The position numbers and the translations under genes were made by a program. The notes beneath the pieces are model-generated. The model was not told where the DNA came from. It did no database searches and worked only from the letters and a program-made list of their open reading frames with translations. Of a stretch of 17,422 nt of DNA, positions 7,701 through 15,001 are shown piece by piece; positions within the stretch are counted from its first letter, which is position 1; each line of letters starts with the position of its first letter. The stretch is taken from positions 1 through 17,422 of the forward strand of contig JAITIG010000228.1 in the NCBI GenBank assembly GCA_031279575.1, given 5' to 3'. The DNA is from Bifidobacteriaceae bacterium (lineage in GTDB: Bacteria > Actinomycetota > Actinomycetes > Actinomycetales > WQXJ01).

Positions 7701-8972
7701 GTCGCAGTTGCGGTCAACCGCCGCCACGGTGACCCCGGCCGGGCTGAGCTTCGATTGCAGCACGCCCAAGCCGATCTGCCCGGTGGCCAAGATGCGGGAC
7801 GGTTCGATCAGAACCACCAGGCCGACTTGGGCCAAGAACTCGGCTTGCTTTTCCAGCAGCCGCAGGTTGTGCAGGTCGCGGAAGCGCAGCAGCCCCACAT
7901 CGACAGGCTTGTCCTCCTGGTCCAACAGGCGCGCCCGCCACAGGTCCGGCACGCCGGTGAACCGGTCCAGAGCTTGGCCCAGCCAGGCTTCGATATCCTC
8001 CGCCGCGGTGTCCCGCCCAATCACCACCAGGCATTTCTGGTGCCGCGCCAGCCGGTCTGCCACCGGCAGCACCAGATAGTCGGCGAGGTCGCGGTAGAAC
8101 GGGTTGGCGATCAGTTGGCTGCGCCCGCCCAGCAGCTCGAGCGTGCTTTGGACAAAGCTCGGGTCCACCGCCACGCCGCGCTCCAGCAGGCCGATGAAGT
8201 ATCGCACCACCGCCTGCTCGCCTGCCGTGCCGCGCTGGCGCATGCGTCGCAGCATGCCCAAGGCCGATGGGGTGGCCGGCGGGTCGATCATCGACGAATC
8301 GTGCAGAATCCGGTCCCCGAACAAGTTGTTGTAGGCCTCGCGCAGGGATAGGTAGTTGACCTGGACGCGGCCCTCCGGCTCGTCGTCATCGTCCTGGCCC
8401 AGGAGCGAGGCGCGGAAAGAACTCCGGGTGTGCCCGGACAAGTAGCCGGCCAAGGCGTCTAGGAAAAGCACCCCGAGGGCGGGGCTTGCCCCGATGGCCC
8501 AGGCGGGCGAGCCGGGCCAGCGGTCGGCCAAGGCCACGACGACGCCGCCCACCGCCACCGCGGCGTAGAGGAAACCCTTCAGGTAGGCCCCGGCGCGGCC
8601 GAATTCGCGTCGCAGCAGCCAGCGGCCGTAATCCTGGTCAAGGTAGTAAAAACGCGACCCCCGAGCCCGCAGCACGGCCGGCCACAGCCACCGGCAAACT
8701 AGCAGAAAAACCACTTTGAGCAGCGCAAACACCAGCAGTATGAGCAGATTGGCGGCCAGTGCCGGGCCCACCAGGGGCGCCTCGGGCACCCAGTCTTGCC
8801 GCATCAGGGCGGCGCTGGCGCTATCGGCGAACAGCCCCAAACCCAAGCCGGCCGCCAGCGTCAGCGGCACCATGGGCGCCTGATAGGCGCGGCTCGCCCG
8901 GCCCAGGTTGATCAACGTGCAGAGCAGGCCCACCAAAGCGAAGACCAGCCAGGTGGCTGCGGCGGCGATCAT
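4791..8972 (-). CDS. Multi-pass membrane protein with degenerate helicase-like core and DA1-like zinc-ribbon metallopeptidase (operon gene D)
   Basis: A 1393-residue protein. Hydrophobic helices occur at about 4-22, 34-50, 70-97, 128-150 and 158-178. The region 290-965 resembles a worn SF2 helicase of the MrfA/Hrq1 kind. PGQFVTYAGKYYEV with GVVLRRAADH (735-765) and SIYILEDSEIDLGL (931-944) recall their C-terminal parts, but no Walker A GxGKT or DExH motif is visible. A Gly/Ala/Pro/Ser-rich linker (about 966-1170) separates it from the C-terminus. There, Cys1180, Cys1183, Cys1201 and Cys1204 (CxxC-x17-CxxC, with KDGRERCDKC) form a LIM-like zinc ribbon. HELTH (1299-1303) is a zincin zinc site, with Glu1300 as catalytic base and Glu1328 (YEGMASW) as the probable third ligand. 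The ribbon-to-protease layout matches plant DA1 peptidases. The start overlaps gene C's stop (ATGA) and has a GGGAG Shine-Dalgarno 5 nt upstream. The peptidase call is firm; the helicase ancestry is inference. Confidence 0.88.
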   Translation of the reverse strand: MIAAAATWLVFALVGLLCTLINLGRASRAYQAPMVPLTLAAGLGLGLFADSASAALMRQDWVPEAPLVGPALAANLLILLVFALLKVVFLLVCRWLWPAVLRARGSRFYYLDQDYGRWLLRREFGRAGAYLKGFLYAAVAVGGVVVALADRWPGSPAWAIGASPALGVLFLDALAGYLSGHTRSSFRASLLGQDDDDEPEGRVQVNYLSLREAYNNLFGDRILHDSSMIDPPATPSALGMLRRMRQRGTAGEQAVVRYFIGLLERGVAVDPSFVQSTLELLGGRSQLIANPFYRDLADYLVLPVADRLARHQKCLVVIGRDTAAEDIEAWLGQALDRFTGVPDLWRARLLDQEDKPVDVGLLRFRDLHNLRLLEKQAEFLAQVGLVVLIEPSRILATGQIGLGVLQSKLSPAGVTVAAVDRNCDGLVDSLSHAFRTSITEVFASLPPTGEVTTMYWEAPGPYLHPRILRNISRYLGVGPEIFTVARRFGVDNFTWISDERFPVVDMKWVVSQYYREICEQARLPISQEALGRAFQVQPALWSYPVRPEAFLVVEDEFRNLFELARVFGARATDQEFAHVICDAYLLRDFMVANSELFEVDPKAIPTIAADYARTERNITLRLVLQMFETEISADEARAALEVGGVPCAGDVGQQVEALIAKHCDVQDARLLVRQEPVEGSIEGETKSYLYIDQQTEVARYAQRLTNAYYLAENEQGGTDFVGASLLGHVYQRVLPGQFVTYAGKYYEVSSITPDHGVVLRRAADHIDERRTYRQLRRVHLSNCLPDAALGADRGVGQLRLTRLLATLEVATGGYLELLAYNDLERARPVVYEGIPTRRYRNRAVLRVALPGASAGVRFTIAVLLDEVFRSVYPDSWMYLMAVAVPPEPAPAQGETRGEGAAPDAAEGEADPDPSRLRQFQPELTGEFEPDSIYILEDSEIDLGLMVSVERNLGRFFGIILEYLNWAGAPPPPAAPDHPDDAAPGASDPIPAGAGDPPGDTPAGSAGSAGSAGPAGADAGSAGAAGPAGSAGPAGAAAGSAGSAGPAGADAAAEGAGAPPGEDGIVPGGGAAQAFEPRAGGSGRPDGPLPTAAKAAGPRAEAGAGEDGPGPFDVGGEDEATKAAGSSYLRFGGAEVDPSLDLTGAVEYLSGLGYGHNPLQQARVGGGYVPRSERDPSQHYCDFCGQRMIGEYDTLKDGRERCDKCAATAIRTVDEFRQVFNQVRHQVEGLFGIRFTVPVKVRVTNAEEISRLQQSGRFVFHPTPDQDTRAVGLAIGGRDGYQLLVETGTPRISAISTITHELTHIWQFANFPKAWVGKLTEAERGEIYEGMASWVAIQFMYLQGHRAWADDYREARLRQDNEYGRGLARFLARYPMSTDRTQPRDTPFRHIPPL
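5828..5970. repeat. GC-rich imperfect tandem repeats encoding the Gly/Ala/Pro/Ser linker of gene D
   Basis: A near-30-bp unit beginning cggcgccggcgggcccggca recurs at 5828, 5867 and 5924 (offsets 39 and 57 bp, both multiples of three), with shorter partial copies between and after. On the minus strand it encodes runs of GSAGPAG-type residues (about 1000-1050 of the protein). Because all offsets are multiples of three, copy-number change would shorten or lengthen the linker without a frameshift. Confidence 0.75.
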
Positions 8973-11224
8973 GGCGTCTCCCGCTGGCGCGAGCCGCTGA
9001 GCCCGCGGCCCGAACCGGCGGCCGCGTCAGCGCCCGGCCCGCGGCCAGCGGCGCCCGCCGCCGCCGTGCCCGCCGCCGCCGTGCCCGCCGCCGCCGTGCC
9101 CGCCGTGCCCGCCGTGCCCGCCGTGCCCGCCGTGCCCGCCGTGCCCGCCGTGCCCGCCGCCGTCGCCGTGCCCGCCGCGCCGCTCCGGCCCACCCCCGCG
9201 GCGCCAGAACCAGCGGCCGGCCGGCGCCCCGGGGCCGCGAACGGCTCGTACAGGGGCGCCCGCGACAGCCGCAACTGGGTGATGAAGCCGTAAGGCGCTT
9301 CGATCAGATGGCCCGGGTTGTTCAGCGGGATGCCCGGCCTGGGCGCCAGCAACGGGTAGCGGTAGAGGTCGGATTGGACCGGGGTCTGCGCGAAGTCGAA
9401 GATCAGGTCGTCGTCCTCCAACGCCACCGGCTCCAACGCCGCCCCCAGCGATGTCGCCAGGCGGGTTTGGCGCTCCACCAGCTGGCGCAGGTGGGCCTGG
9501 TGGGCGCGCAGGTTGGCGCGGCGGCTGGTTTGCTCCGATGCCTGGCTCTGCGCCCCCAGCCGTATGGCGTGCCCCTTCATCAAGGTCAGCAAATTCCCCA
9601 AGTACTGCTCAAACGGCCCGGCGCTGGCGATGGCGTCCGCCAAAATCTGGTGCAGTTCCAGGTTGTACCCTTTGATTTTGGCTCTGACCCGCCGCCGGAA
9701 GAGCAGCAGCATCACCAGGCCGCCCGCGGCGCCAACCACCGCCGAGGCCCCCGCCAAGGCAAACAACCAGGCCGATGCGGGCCAGTCGCGCGCCATCGCC
9801 CAAGCCGGCCCAAACCCCAACACCACCAGCGCCAGCGCGGCCAGGCCCAACCGCACAGCGGTGGCCCGGGTCATGCGCTGGGCGATCTCCCGGCGCACCG
9901 CGCGGTCCCTCGGATCAAGGCGCCGGAAGGCCGTCTCGGCGTCCAACAGGTGGGCCGTGACCGGGGTCACCACCTCCCAGGCGCGCCGGTCTATCTCGCT
10001 GTCCAGTTCCGCCAGCTGGTAGCGGTCCAGCACATAGCGCGACCCAAGCCAATTGGCCGCCCGCTGGCGGGTGTTTTCCCCCACCTCGGCAAGCGTGCGC
10101 AACGGCTGTTTCAAGAAGCGGCGGACGGCATCGTGCACTGTGGCGACGGCGGTGTGCCAATAGTCCTTGTCGTCGCCGGGGCAGTCGCTGGCCAAGCCAA
10201 ACCGCCCGCTGTTGGGCCTGCCGACATACGTCATCTCCTCGAAGATGACCTCGCACGCCTCGGCGGCGAGCACCGCCTGGTCGGGGCGCAAGCTCAGGGC
10301 CGGCTCGACCGCCATGGCCTGCTCCAAGGCGCCGCTGGCGGCCCGCGCCCGGGCCACCATGCGGGACAAGACCCGCGCCACCGCCTCCACCGAGACAATC
10401 GCCTCCAGGGCGTACATCCGGTAGGCCTGCAGCACGGAGGGCGGGACCTGGTTGGCGGCCAAGGCCAGCACGCCGCACCAGAAGCGGAACAAGCTGGCCT
10501 CGTGCGCCACATGGTCTGGGTGGTAGACCCGGCCCACCACGAAGCGGCAGGCCGCGGGGTAGTTGTTGCGGCTCCAAAAACGGGAGGCCTCAGCCTCTTG
10601 AACGTCCTTTTTGGGCTCCTCGCGCCGGCCGCGGGGCGGGGAGTCGTCCACGGTCAGCGGGGCCACCAGCCAGACGGCGCTGGGGGCTTGGGAGCGGACG
10701 CGGTAGGCCGCCTCCAAGGCCTGGTGGGCGGCCTCCTCCTCAGGTGTCCAGCCGACCCGTTTGAAGGTGTACTCGAAGTGCCCGTCGCGGCGCTCGGCCT
10801 GGGCCACCTCGCCAACTGACTCGACCGCCCGGGGTTGGCCCACCAGCGGCACCCACCAGGTTTGCAGCTTGTAGCCTTTGACGCCGAGCGGCGGGTAGCC
10901 GCACAGCAGGTGGGTCAAGCGGACCAGCGGCCCGGCTGCCTCGCCCGGCGCGGCGGGCGAGTCGAACGGGTTGACCAGGTCTGGCTCGCCGGTCTCCTGG
11001 GCCAGGTCCAGGCCGGCTGACTGGGCCACCACCAGCGCCCGCCACTCCAGTTTGCCCTCCACGGTTTGGCGCAGCTCGGGCACGGCGGTCTCCACGGTGG
11101 TCCCAGCGGGGTTCCAGCGGCACAGCGCGACCTCGCCGGACTCGACCAGCGGCGCGAACAGCATCGCGTGCGAGCGCAGCAGGCTGCCGGGCTCTTGGTC
11201 GTGGATGACCACCGTGAAGGTCAT
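8969..11224 (-). CDS. Two-helix membrane protein of unknown family (operon gene C)
   Basis: A 751-residue protein that I do not recognise. Residues 1-200 look like a soluble alpha/beta domain starting with a strand (MTFTVVIHD). Residues 230-450 are mostly helical. Two hydrophobic helices at about 455-475 and 485-508 make a hairpin, followed by RRRVRAKIKG, so the flanks are probably cytoplasmic by the positive-inside rule. A helical, possibly coiled-coil segment (about 545-590) follows. The last 80 or so residues are low-complexity Gly/Thr/Ala/Arg. The start lies 15 nt after the stop of the tubulin-like gene with no clear Shine-Dalgarno, so translational coupling is likely. The end overlaps gene D by ATGA. 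Its fixed position between a tubulin homologue and a large membrane protein suggests it could be the membrane receptor for the filament, but that rests on context only. Confidence 0.82.
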   Translation of the reverse strand: MTFTVVIHDQEPGSLLRSHAMLFAPLVESGEVALCRWNPAGTTVETAVPELRQTVEGKLEWRALVVAQSAGLDLAQETGEPDLVNPFDSPAAPGEAAGPLVRLTHLLCGYPPLGVKGYKLQTWWVPLVGQPRAVESVGEVAQAERRDGHFEYTFKRVGWTPEEEAAHQALEAAYRVRSQAPSAVWLVAPLTVDDSPPRGRREEPKKDVQEAEASRFWSRNNYPAACRFVVGRVYHPDHVAHEASLFRFWCGVLALAANQVPPSVLQAYRMYALEAIVSVEAVARVLSRMVARARAASGALEQAMAVEPALSLRPDQAVLAAEACEVIFEEMTYVGRPNSGRFGLASDCPGDDKDYWHTAVATVHDAVRRFLKQPLRTLAEVGENTRQRAANWLGSRYVLDRYQLAELDSEIDRRAWEVVTPVTAHLLDAETAFRRLDPRDRAVRREIAQRMTRATAVRLGLAALALVVLGFGPAWAMARDWPASAWLFALAGASAVVGAAGGLVMLLLFRRRVRAKIKGYNLELHQILADAIASAGPFEQYLGNLLTLMKGHAIRLGAQSQASEQTSRRANLRAHQAHLRQLVERQTRLATSLGAALEPVALEDDDLIFDFAQTPVQSDLYRYPLLAPRPGIPLNNPGHLIEAPYGFITQLRLSRAPLYEPFAAPGRRPAAGSGAAGVGRSGAAGTATAAGTAGTAGTAGTAGTAGTAGTAAAGTAAAGTAAAGAAGRGPGADAAAGSGRGLSGSRQRETP
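9057..9155. repeat. 15-bp and 9-bp perfect tandem repeats in the tail of gene C
   Basis: Three perfect 15-bp units (gccgccgccgtgccc, 9057-9101) are followed by six perfect 9-bp units (gccgtgccc, 9102-9155). On the minus strand these encode alternating GTA and GTAAA tripeptide and pentapeptide repeats in the disordered C-terminal tail. Both unit lengths are multiples of three. The absence of any point differences suggests recent expansion. Confidence 0.9.
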
Positions 11225-11239
11225 GGCTGAGCCAAATGG

Positions 11240-14200
11240 TCAGGCGCTGGCGGGCGGTGTGCCCGGCCGGGGGCCCGAAGCGCGGCGCGGCGCCCCGCTT
11301 CCGCTGCCCGATGCCGCCGCCCCGGTCCCAGCCGCCCCCGCCCCGGCCGCTCCAGGCGCCCGGGGGCCAGCCGCCCTGGCGGCGGGCGCGGCCGGGGCGG
11401 TTGGCGCGGCGCCCCTCGGGGCGGGGCTGGCGGGGCTGGTTGGGCTGGCGGGCTTGGTGGGGCTGGTTGGGCTGGTTGGGCTGGCCGGCGGGGCCTCGCC
11501 CAAGCGGTCGAACTGGTCCGCGACCGCCACCGCCGCCACCCCCAGGCCCATCTCCCGCAACCGGGCCACAATCGCCCGGCCCAGGTCCCGTTCGACCTCG
11601 GGCAGCTCGCCCCGGTCCATCGCCCTGGCGTAATCCCAATCCGAGTCCGGCTGGTTGCGGTTGGCGCGGTAGACCGCAAACTGCTCGGCCGCGAAGGCGC
11701 ACAAATCGCCCTCCACCGAGGCGGGCGGGATCACCTCTTGGGCGTAGCCGGCGATCGCCCCCCACAGGTCCGCGGCCAAGGCCGCCTCCAAGCCCAAATC
11801 CCGCATGAAGGCGTCCCTCGGGCTGGTCAAACGCACCAAAATCACCAAATCCAGCAAGCTCAGCCCGCAAACGCCGAAGCTCTCGAACTCAGGCAGCCGC
11901 AGCCCCCGCAACCGCTTGGCCAGCAGGCTGTCGGCGAAAGACGGCAGCGTCAGGCGGCGGTCGGCATCGTCCTGGCGCAGCTGGCCGCGCAGCTGGGCCT
12001 GGATGGCGGCCGTGATCTGGTGGTCCGAGGTCAAGCCCTCGATCACCTCGTGCAGGCGGTCGCAAACGGTCCCGTTGGTGGGCATGAGCTGGGCCGAGCG
12101 GTCCACGTCCAGCTTGGCGCCAAGGACATAGCCTCTGAGCTCCTCGCCGCCGGGGCCGGCCCCGGGGATGGTCTCATACTTCACATAGTCCATCAGCAAG
12201 CCGTGCAGGAAGGCCTCATTCACCTCCCGCTCGCGTTCGCGCTGGTAATCCGGGTCAAGATCCGGCAAGTGGGAGCTCAAATGCCAGCGCTTGTCGATGT
12301 GCGGGGTGACATAGGTGGCCTCGGCGGTGACCGGGCCGAGCTTGTTGACCAACTCGTAGTAGGCGTCGAAGTAGGAGCCGGCCTCGTGCTCAACGGTGGG
12401 CCGCTCGGTGGCGGGGGCGAACTTCGGCAGGTCCCTGGCCCGCAGGCCGTAGATCGCGCGGTAGAAAATGATCCTTTGCAGGCCAATGCTCTCATGCGGT
12501 TTGCCGCCGAACGTCTTCAACTCGGTTTCGACAAACTTGGCCCGCTCCAAATCGGTCTCATCGACCAGCCGCGGGTCATAGGTGCAGGCGTCTTTGACAA
12601 TCGGCTCCTCGCCGCGCGGCGCGCTGATGAAGGGGCTGGCCAAAGTCTTGGCGTCATCCACGATCTGCTTGACCAGCGCCTGCATTTCAGCGTGGTCAAA
12701 CTTCTGCTCCTCGATCTCGATCTCCTTCTGCAACGCCGAGATGATGTCGAGGTCAATAGTCGAGCCGTACTGGGCGTGAACCTGCCGCTCGAAGTAGCCC
12801 AAAATGCTCTCATTGAACACCTGGCTGAAATAGCTTTCGTTGCCGCCCCGCTTCTCCACCTCCACATAGGCTTTCACCCGGGTGTAGATGTCGCTCGCCA
12901 ACTGGGAGTCGATCTTGAAAGCGGAGCCGGCGAAGGTCGCCTCCTCGGCCAGCTGGGCGAGGCACTGCGGGGAGGCGCAGACGTACCGCACGGCCTTGCC
13001 CCGGGTGTCCTCGTAGCGGCTGAAAATGGCGGCGCGCGTCTGCTGGGCTTTCTTCAGCTCGCCCCCCAACGCCTTGAAGAAAGTCTCAAAAGCGCTCGAC
13101 AAAGCATCGACCCGCTTCATCGCCTCGTCCAGGACGGCCACGTAAACCACCTGCTTGCGCTGGGTGTCAACCCTCTCTTTGAAGCTCTTGAACCGGCCCG
13201 CCCGCCCCGCCAAGTTCTTCTCGCGGCGCGGCATCTCCGCTATCGCGCCCGGATCGACCTCAACCACATCGGGGGTTTTCTTGATGTCGAAGGTGGCGGC
13301 GGCGAAGGTCTCAAAGAACGCCTTGTTCCTCTGGATCTCTTCTCTCACGCGCCGTTTCTCCTGCTGCAGCAGAGCGGCCGCCTGGTAGAGGAAATAACGA
13401 ATGGAACACGGGTGCAGGTATTCGTTGGAGTCGTTGTGCATATACGTCTCCATGCGGTGGACCGCCTTGGTGGCCGCATCGCTTGCCTCATCGCCGTGGA
13501 AGGCGGTGAAAGCCAGCGAAATAGCCAAATCGGCGGTCATCTGATGGGACGCCTCGGCGTACTTCTTGAGCGCCGCCCAGGCGGGCACAAAGTCATCCGC
13601 GTCCTTGTTCTCGGTCAGCCCGTTCAACTGCTGGTTGACAGATTGCTCCAGGGCGTTGAGCGGCGAGTCCGGGGGGATTCTGACGGCATCGACCACAAAC
13701 TCGAGCAACCCCTCGACCCAGGACTTCCAAGTGCTGGCGCCGGCGTTCTCGAAGGTCCCCGACTCGTCGTAGCGCTTGGTGGCGCCGACAACCTGCCTGA
13801 TGAAGGGATGCTCGTCCGTCTGCGCCCACTGGGTGGCGAACTCGATGTAGTCCTTGGCCGGCGAGGACTCAACAGCCGAGGTCCCCGCCGTCTCGTTTTG
13901 CAGGCGGGTGCGTTTGACTTGGGCGATGTGCGCGGCATCGAGCGCCAGCCAATGCTCGCCGATGGCGTGGGTCAGCCACCCCAGCGCGATGTACCGGCGC
14001 ACATCCTCGAACGGGTAGATCAGCATCGACGAGCCCGCCCCCGCGTAGCGGTTGCGGCCCTGGGTGCGGATGATGTCGCGGATGGTGTTGTCCTCGCTGG
14101 ACGAGCTGCGCTCGTTCATCGGCCCGATCGACTGGGCGTAAATGCAGGTCGCGGCGTGGCTCTTATAGGAATCCAAGGTCAGCAGACTGCGGCTGCCGGT

Positions 14201-14983
14201 GCTTTGGGCGTCAAACAGGAAGCAGAAGTCATACGGCATGACGTCGTAGTCTTCCGGGGCGCCGCCATCGCGCGAGGAGAACTCCAGCCTCAAGGCCTCG
14301 GCGTAGCGGCCGGGCAAATTGCCCTCGCCGCGCATCATGAAGGCGTCGAGCTCGCGCAAGGTGGCGTACGAGTTGGCGCGCAAGTTGCGCCGCTCCGCGT
14401 CGCCCTTGACATCGGAGTAGAAAACCTCCGGCAGGAGGAAGAAGCCCCGGGTGATGGTCTTGATCCCAGGCAGCTCCCGCTTGATGTAGCGGTTGATATA
14501 CAACGCCATCGGCAGCAAAATGCCAGAGCCGGTGCCGCCGCACAGCGAACTGACCACCACCACGCGCAACGGCTGCTGCAAACGCTCCGGCGACAGGCGG
14601 TACAACTCGCGGATGGCGTTGTGCAACGGCTCCAGTTTGCCGGTGCGGTGCGCCGTGTTCAGGGCCAGGCGCGAAACCGCCCTGATCTGCCCGGCGCCCT
14701 CCGTGATCACCTTGCGGTTCAAGGTGCCGTTGACCGGGAACCAGGTGTCGCGGGCGTGGGTGTCGATGTCGAGGTACTCGCCCACAGTCAGACTGCTGGT
14801 CGAAGTCTGGATCAAGTGGATGCGCGGGCTCTCCCGCTGGATCCGCTGCATCTCGTTGGCGTCGGTGTCGAACGCCACAAACTCGATGCTCTCGCCCTCG
14901 TGGCCGGCGGCCATCTTTGCGACACGGGCGATCACATCAGACCCGGCGCCGCCGAGCCCGACCACCAAGGTTGGTGCTGCCAT
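11240..14983 (-). CDS. Giant tubulin/FtsZ-superfamily GTPase-like protein (operon gene B)
   Basis: A 1247-residue protein, about three times the length of FtsZ. The N-terminus carries the tubulin-fold nucleotide loops in order. These are the T1-like glycine loop LVVGLGGAGSD (6-16), the T2-like FDTDANEM (38-45), the tubulin signature SLCGGTGSG (146-154; FtsZ has GGGTGTG) and the guanine-contact-like LRANSYATLRELDAF (201-215, Asn204). This matches 'tubulin-like' (Tubulin_2 type) proteins from memory. I cannot place the T7 catalytic loop with certainty, so polymer-coupled hydrolysis is unproven. Residues about 530-690 and 790-850 are charged helices compatible with coiled coils. The tail from about 1162 is Ser/Pro/Thr/Ala/Gly-rich and probably disordered. 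The start is fixed by a strong AAAGGAGG site 10 nt upstream, 18 bp after the vWA gene's stop. Expected role: membrane-linked filament or GTP switch. It has no signal peptide and should be cytoplasmic. Confidence 0.9.
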   Translation of the reverse strand: MAAPTLVVGLGGAGSDVIARVAKMAAGHEGESIEFVAFDTDANEMQRIQRESPRIHLIQTSTSSLTVGEYLDIDTHARDTWFPVNGTLNRKVITEGAGQIRAVSRLALNTAHRTGKLEPLHNAIRELYRLSPERLQQPLRVVVVSSLCGGTGSGILLPMALYINRYIKRELPGIKTITRGFFLLPEVFYSDVKGDAERRNLRANSYATLRELDAFMMRGEGNLPGRYAEALRLEFSSRDGGAPEDYDVMPYDFCFLFDAQSTGSRSLLTLDSYKSHAATCIYAQSIGPMNERSSSSEDNTIRDIIRTQGRNRYAGAGSSMLIYPFEDVRRYIALGWLTHAIGEHWLALDAAHIAQVKRTRLQNETAGTSAVESSPAKDYIEFATQWAQTDEHPFIRQVVGATKRYDESGTFENAGASTWKSWVEGLLEFVVDAVRIPPDSPLNALEQSVNQQLNGLTENKDADDFVPAWAALKKYAEASHQMTADLAISLAFTAFHGDEASDAATKAVHRMETYMHNDSNEYLHPCSIRYFLYQAAALLQQEKRRVREEIQRNKAFFETFAAATFDIKKTPDVVEVDPGAIAEMPRREKNLAGRAGRFKSFKERVDTQRKQVVYVAVLDEAMKRVDALSSAFETFFKALGGELKKAQQTRAAIFSRYEDTRGKAVRYVCASPQCLAQLAEEATFAGSAFKIDSQLASDIYTRVKAYVEVEKRGGNESYFSQVFNESILGYFERQVHAQYGSTIDLDIISALQKEIEIEEQKFDHAEMQALVKQIVDDAKTLASPFISAPRGEEPIVKDACTYDPRLVDETDLERAKFVETELKTFGGKPHESIGLQRIIFYRAIYGLRARDLPKFAPATERPTVEHEAGSYFDAYYELVNKLGPVTAEATYVTPHIDKRWHLSSHLPDLDPDYQREREREVNEAFLHGLLMDYVKYETIPGAGPGGEELRGYVLGAKLDVDRSAQLMPTNGTVCDRLHEVIEGLTSDHQITAAIQAQLRGQLRQDDADRRLTLPSFADSLLAKRLRGLRLPEFESFGVCGLSLLDLVILVRLTSPRDAFMRDLGLEAALAADLWGAIAGYAQEVIPPASVEGDLCAFAAEQFAVYRANRNQPDSDWDYARAMDRGELPEVERDLGRAIVARLREMGLGVAAVAVADQFDRLGEAPPASPTSPTSPTKPASPTSPASPAPRGAAPTAPAAPAARAAGPRAPGAAGAGAAGTGAAASGSGSGAPRRASGPRPGTPPASA
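11423..11485. repeat. Seven 9-bp tandem repeats encoding the SPT/SPA tail of the tubulin-like protein
   Basis: Seven consecutive 9-bp units of the form (g/t)ggctggt or close variants run from 11423 to 11485. On the minus strand they encode alternating Ser-Pro-Thr and Ser-Pro-Ala triplets in the C-terminal tail of gene B. Point differences between units are few, and length change would stay in frame. Confidence 0.8.
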
Positions 14984-14993
14984 GGGTGTCGCG

Positions 14994-15001
14994 CCTCCTT
15001 T
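14994..15001 (-). promoter_or_regulatory. Strong Shine-Dalgarno site for the tubulin-like gene
   Basis: AAAGGAGG on the minus strand lies directly after the TAG stop of the vWA gene and 10 nt before the ATG of gene B. It is the closest match to the anti-Shine-Dalgarno in the operon, which suggests that gene B is the most highly translated member. It also fixes the start at 14983. Confidence 0.8.

Noticed and set aside
5828..9155. GC-rich repeats considered as a CRISPR array or mobile-element ends
   Set aside because: Units are short or contiguous without unique spacers, lie inside coding frames, keep multiples of three and have no cas or transposase genes nearby.
9308..10819. Plus-strand 503-codon open frame antisense to gene C
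   Set aside because: Arg/Gly/His-rich composition and no domain. Gene C is fixed by its coupling to both neighbours.
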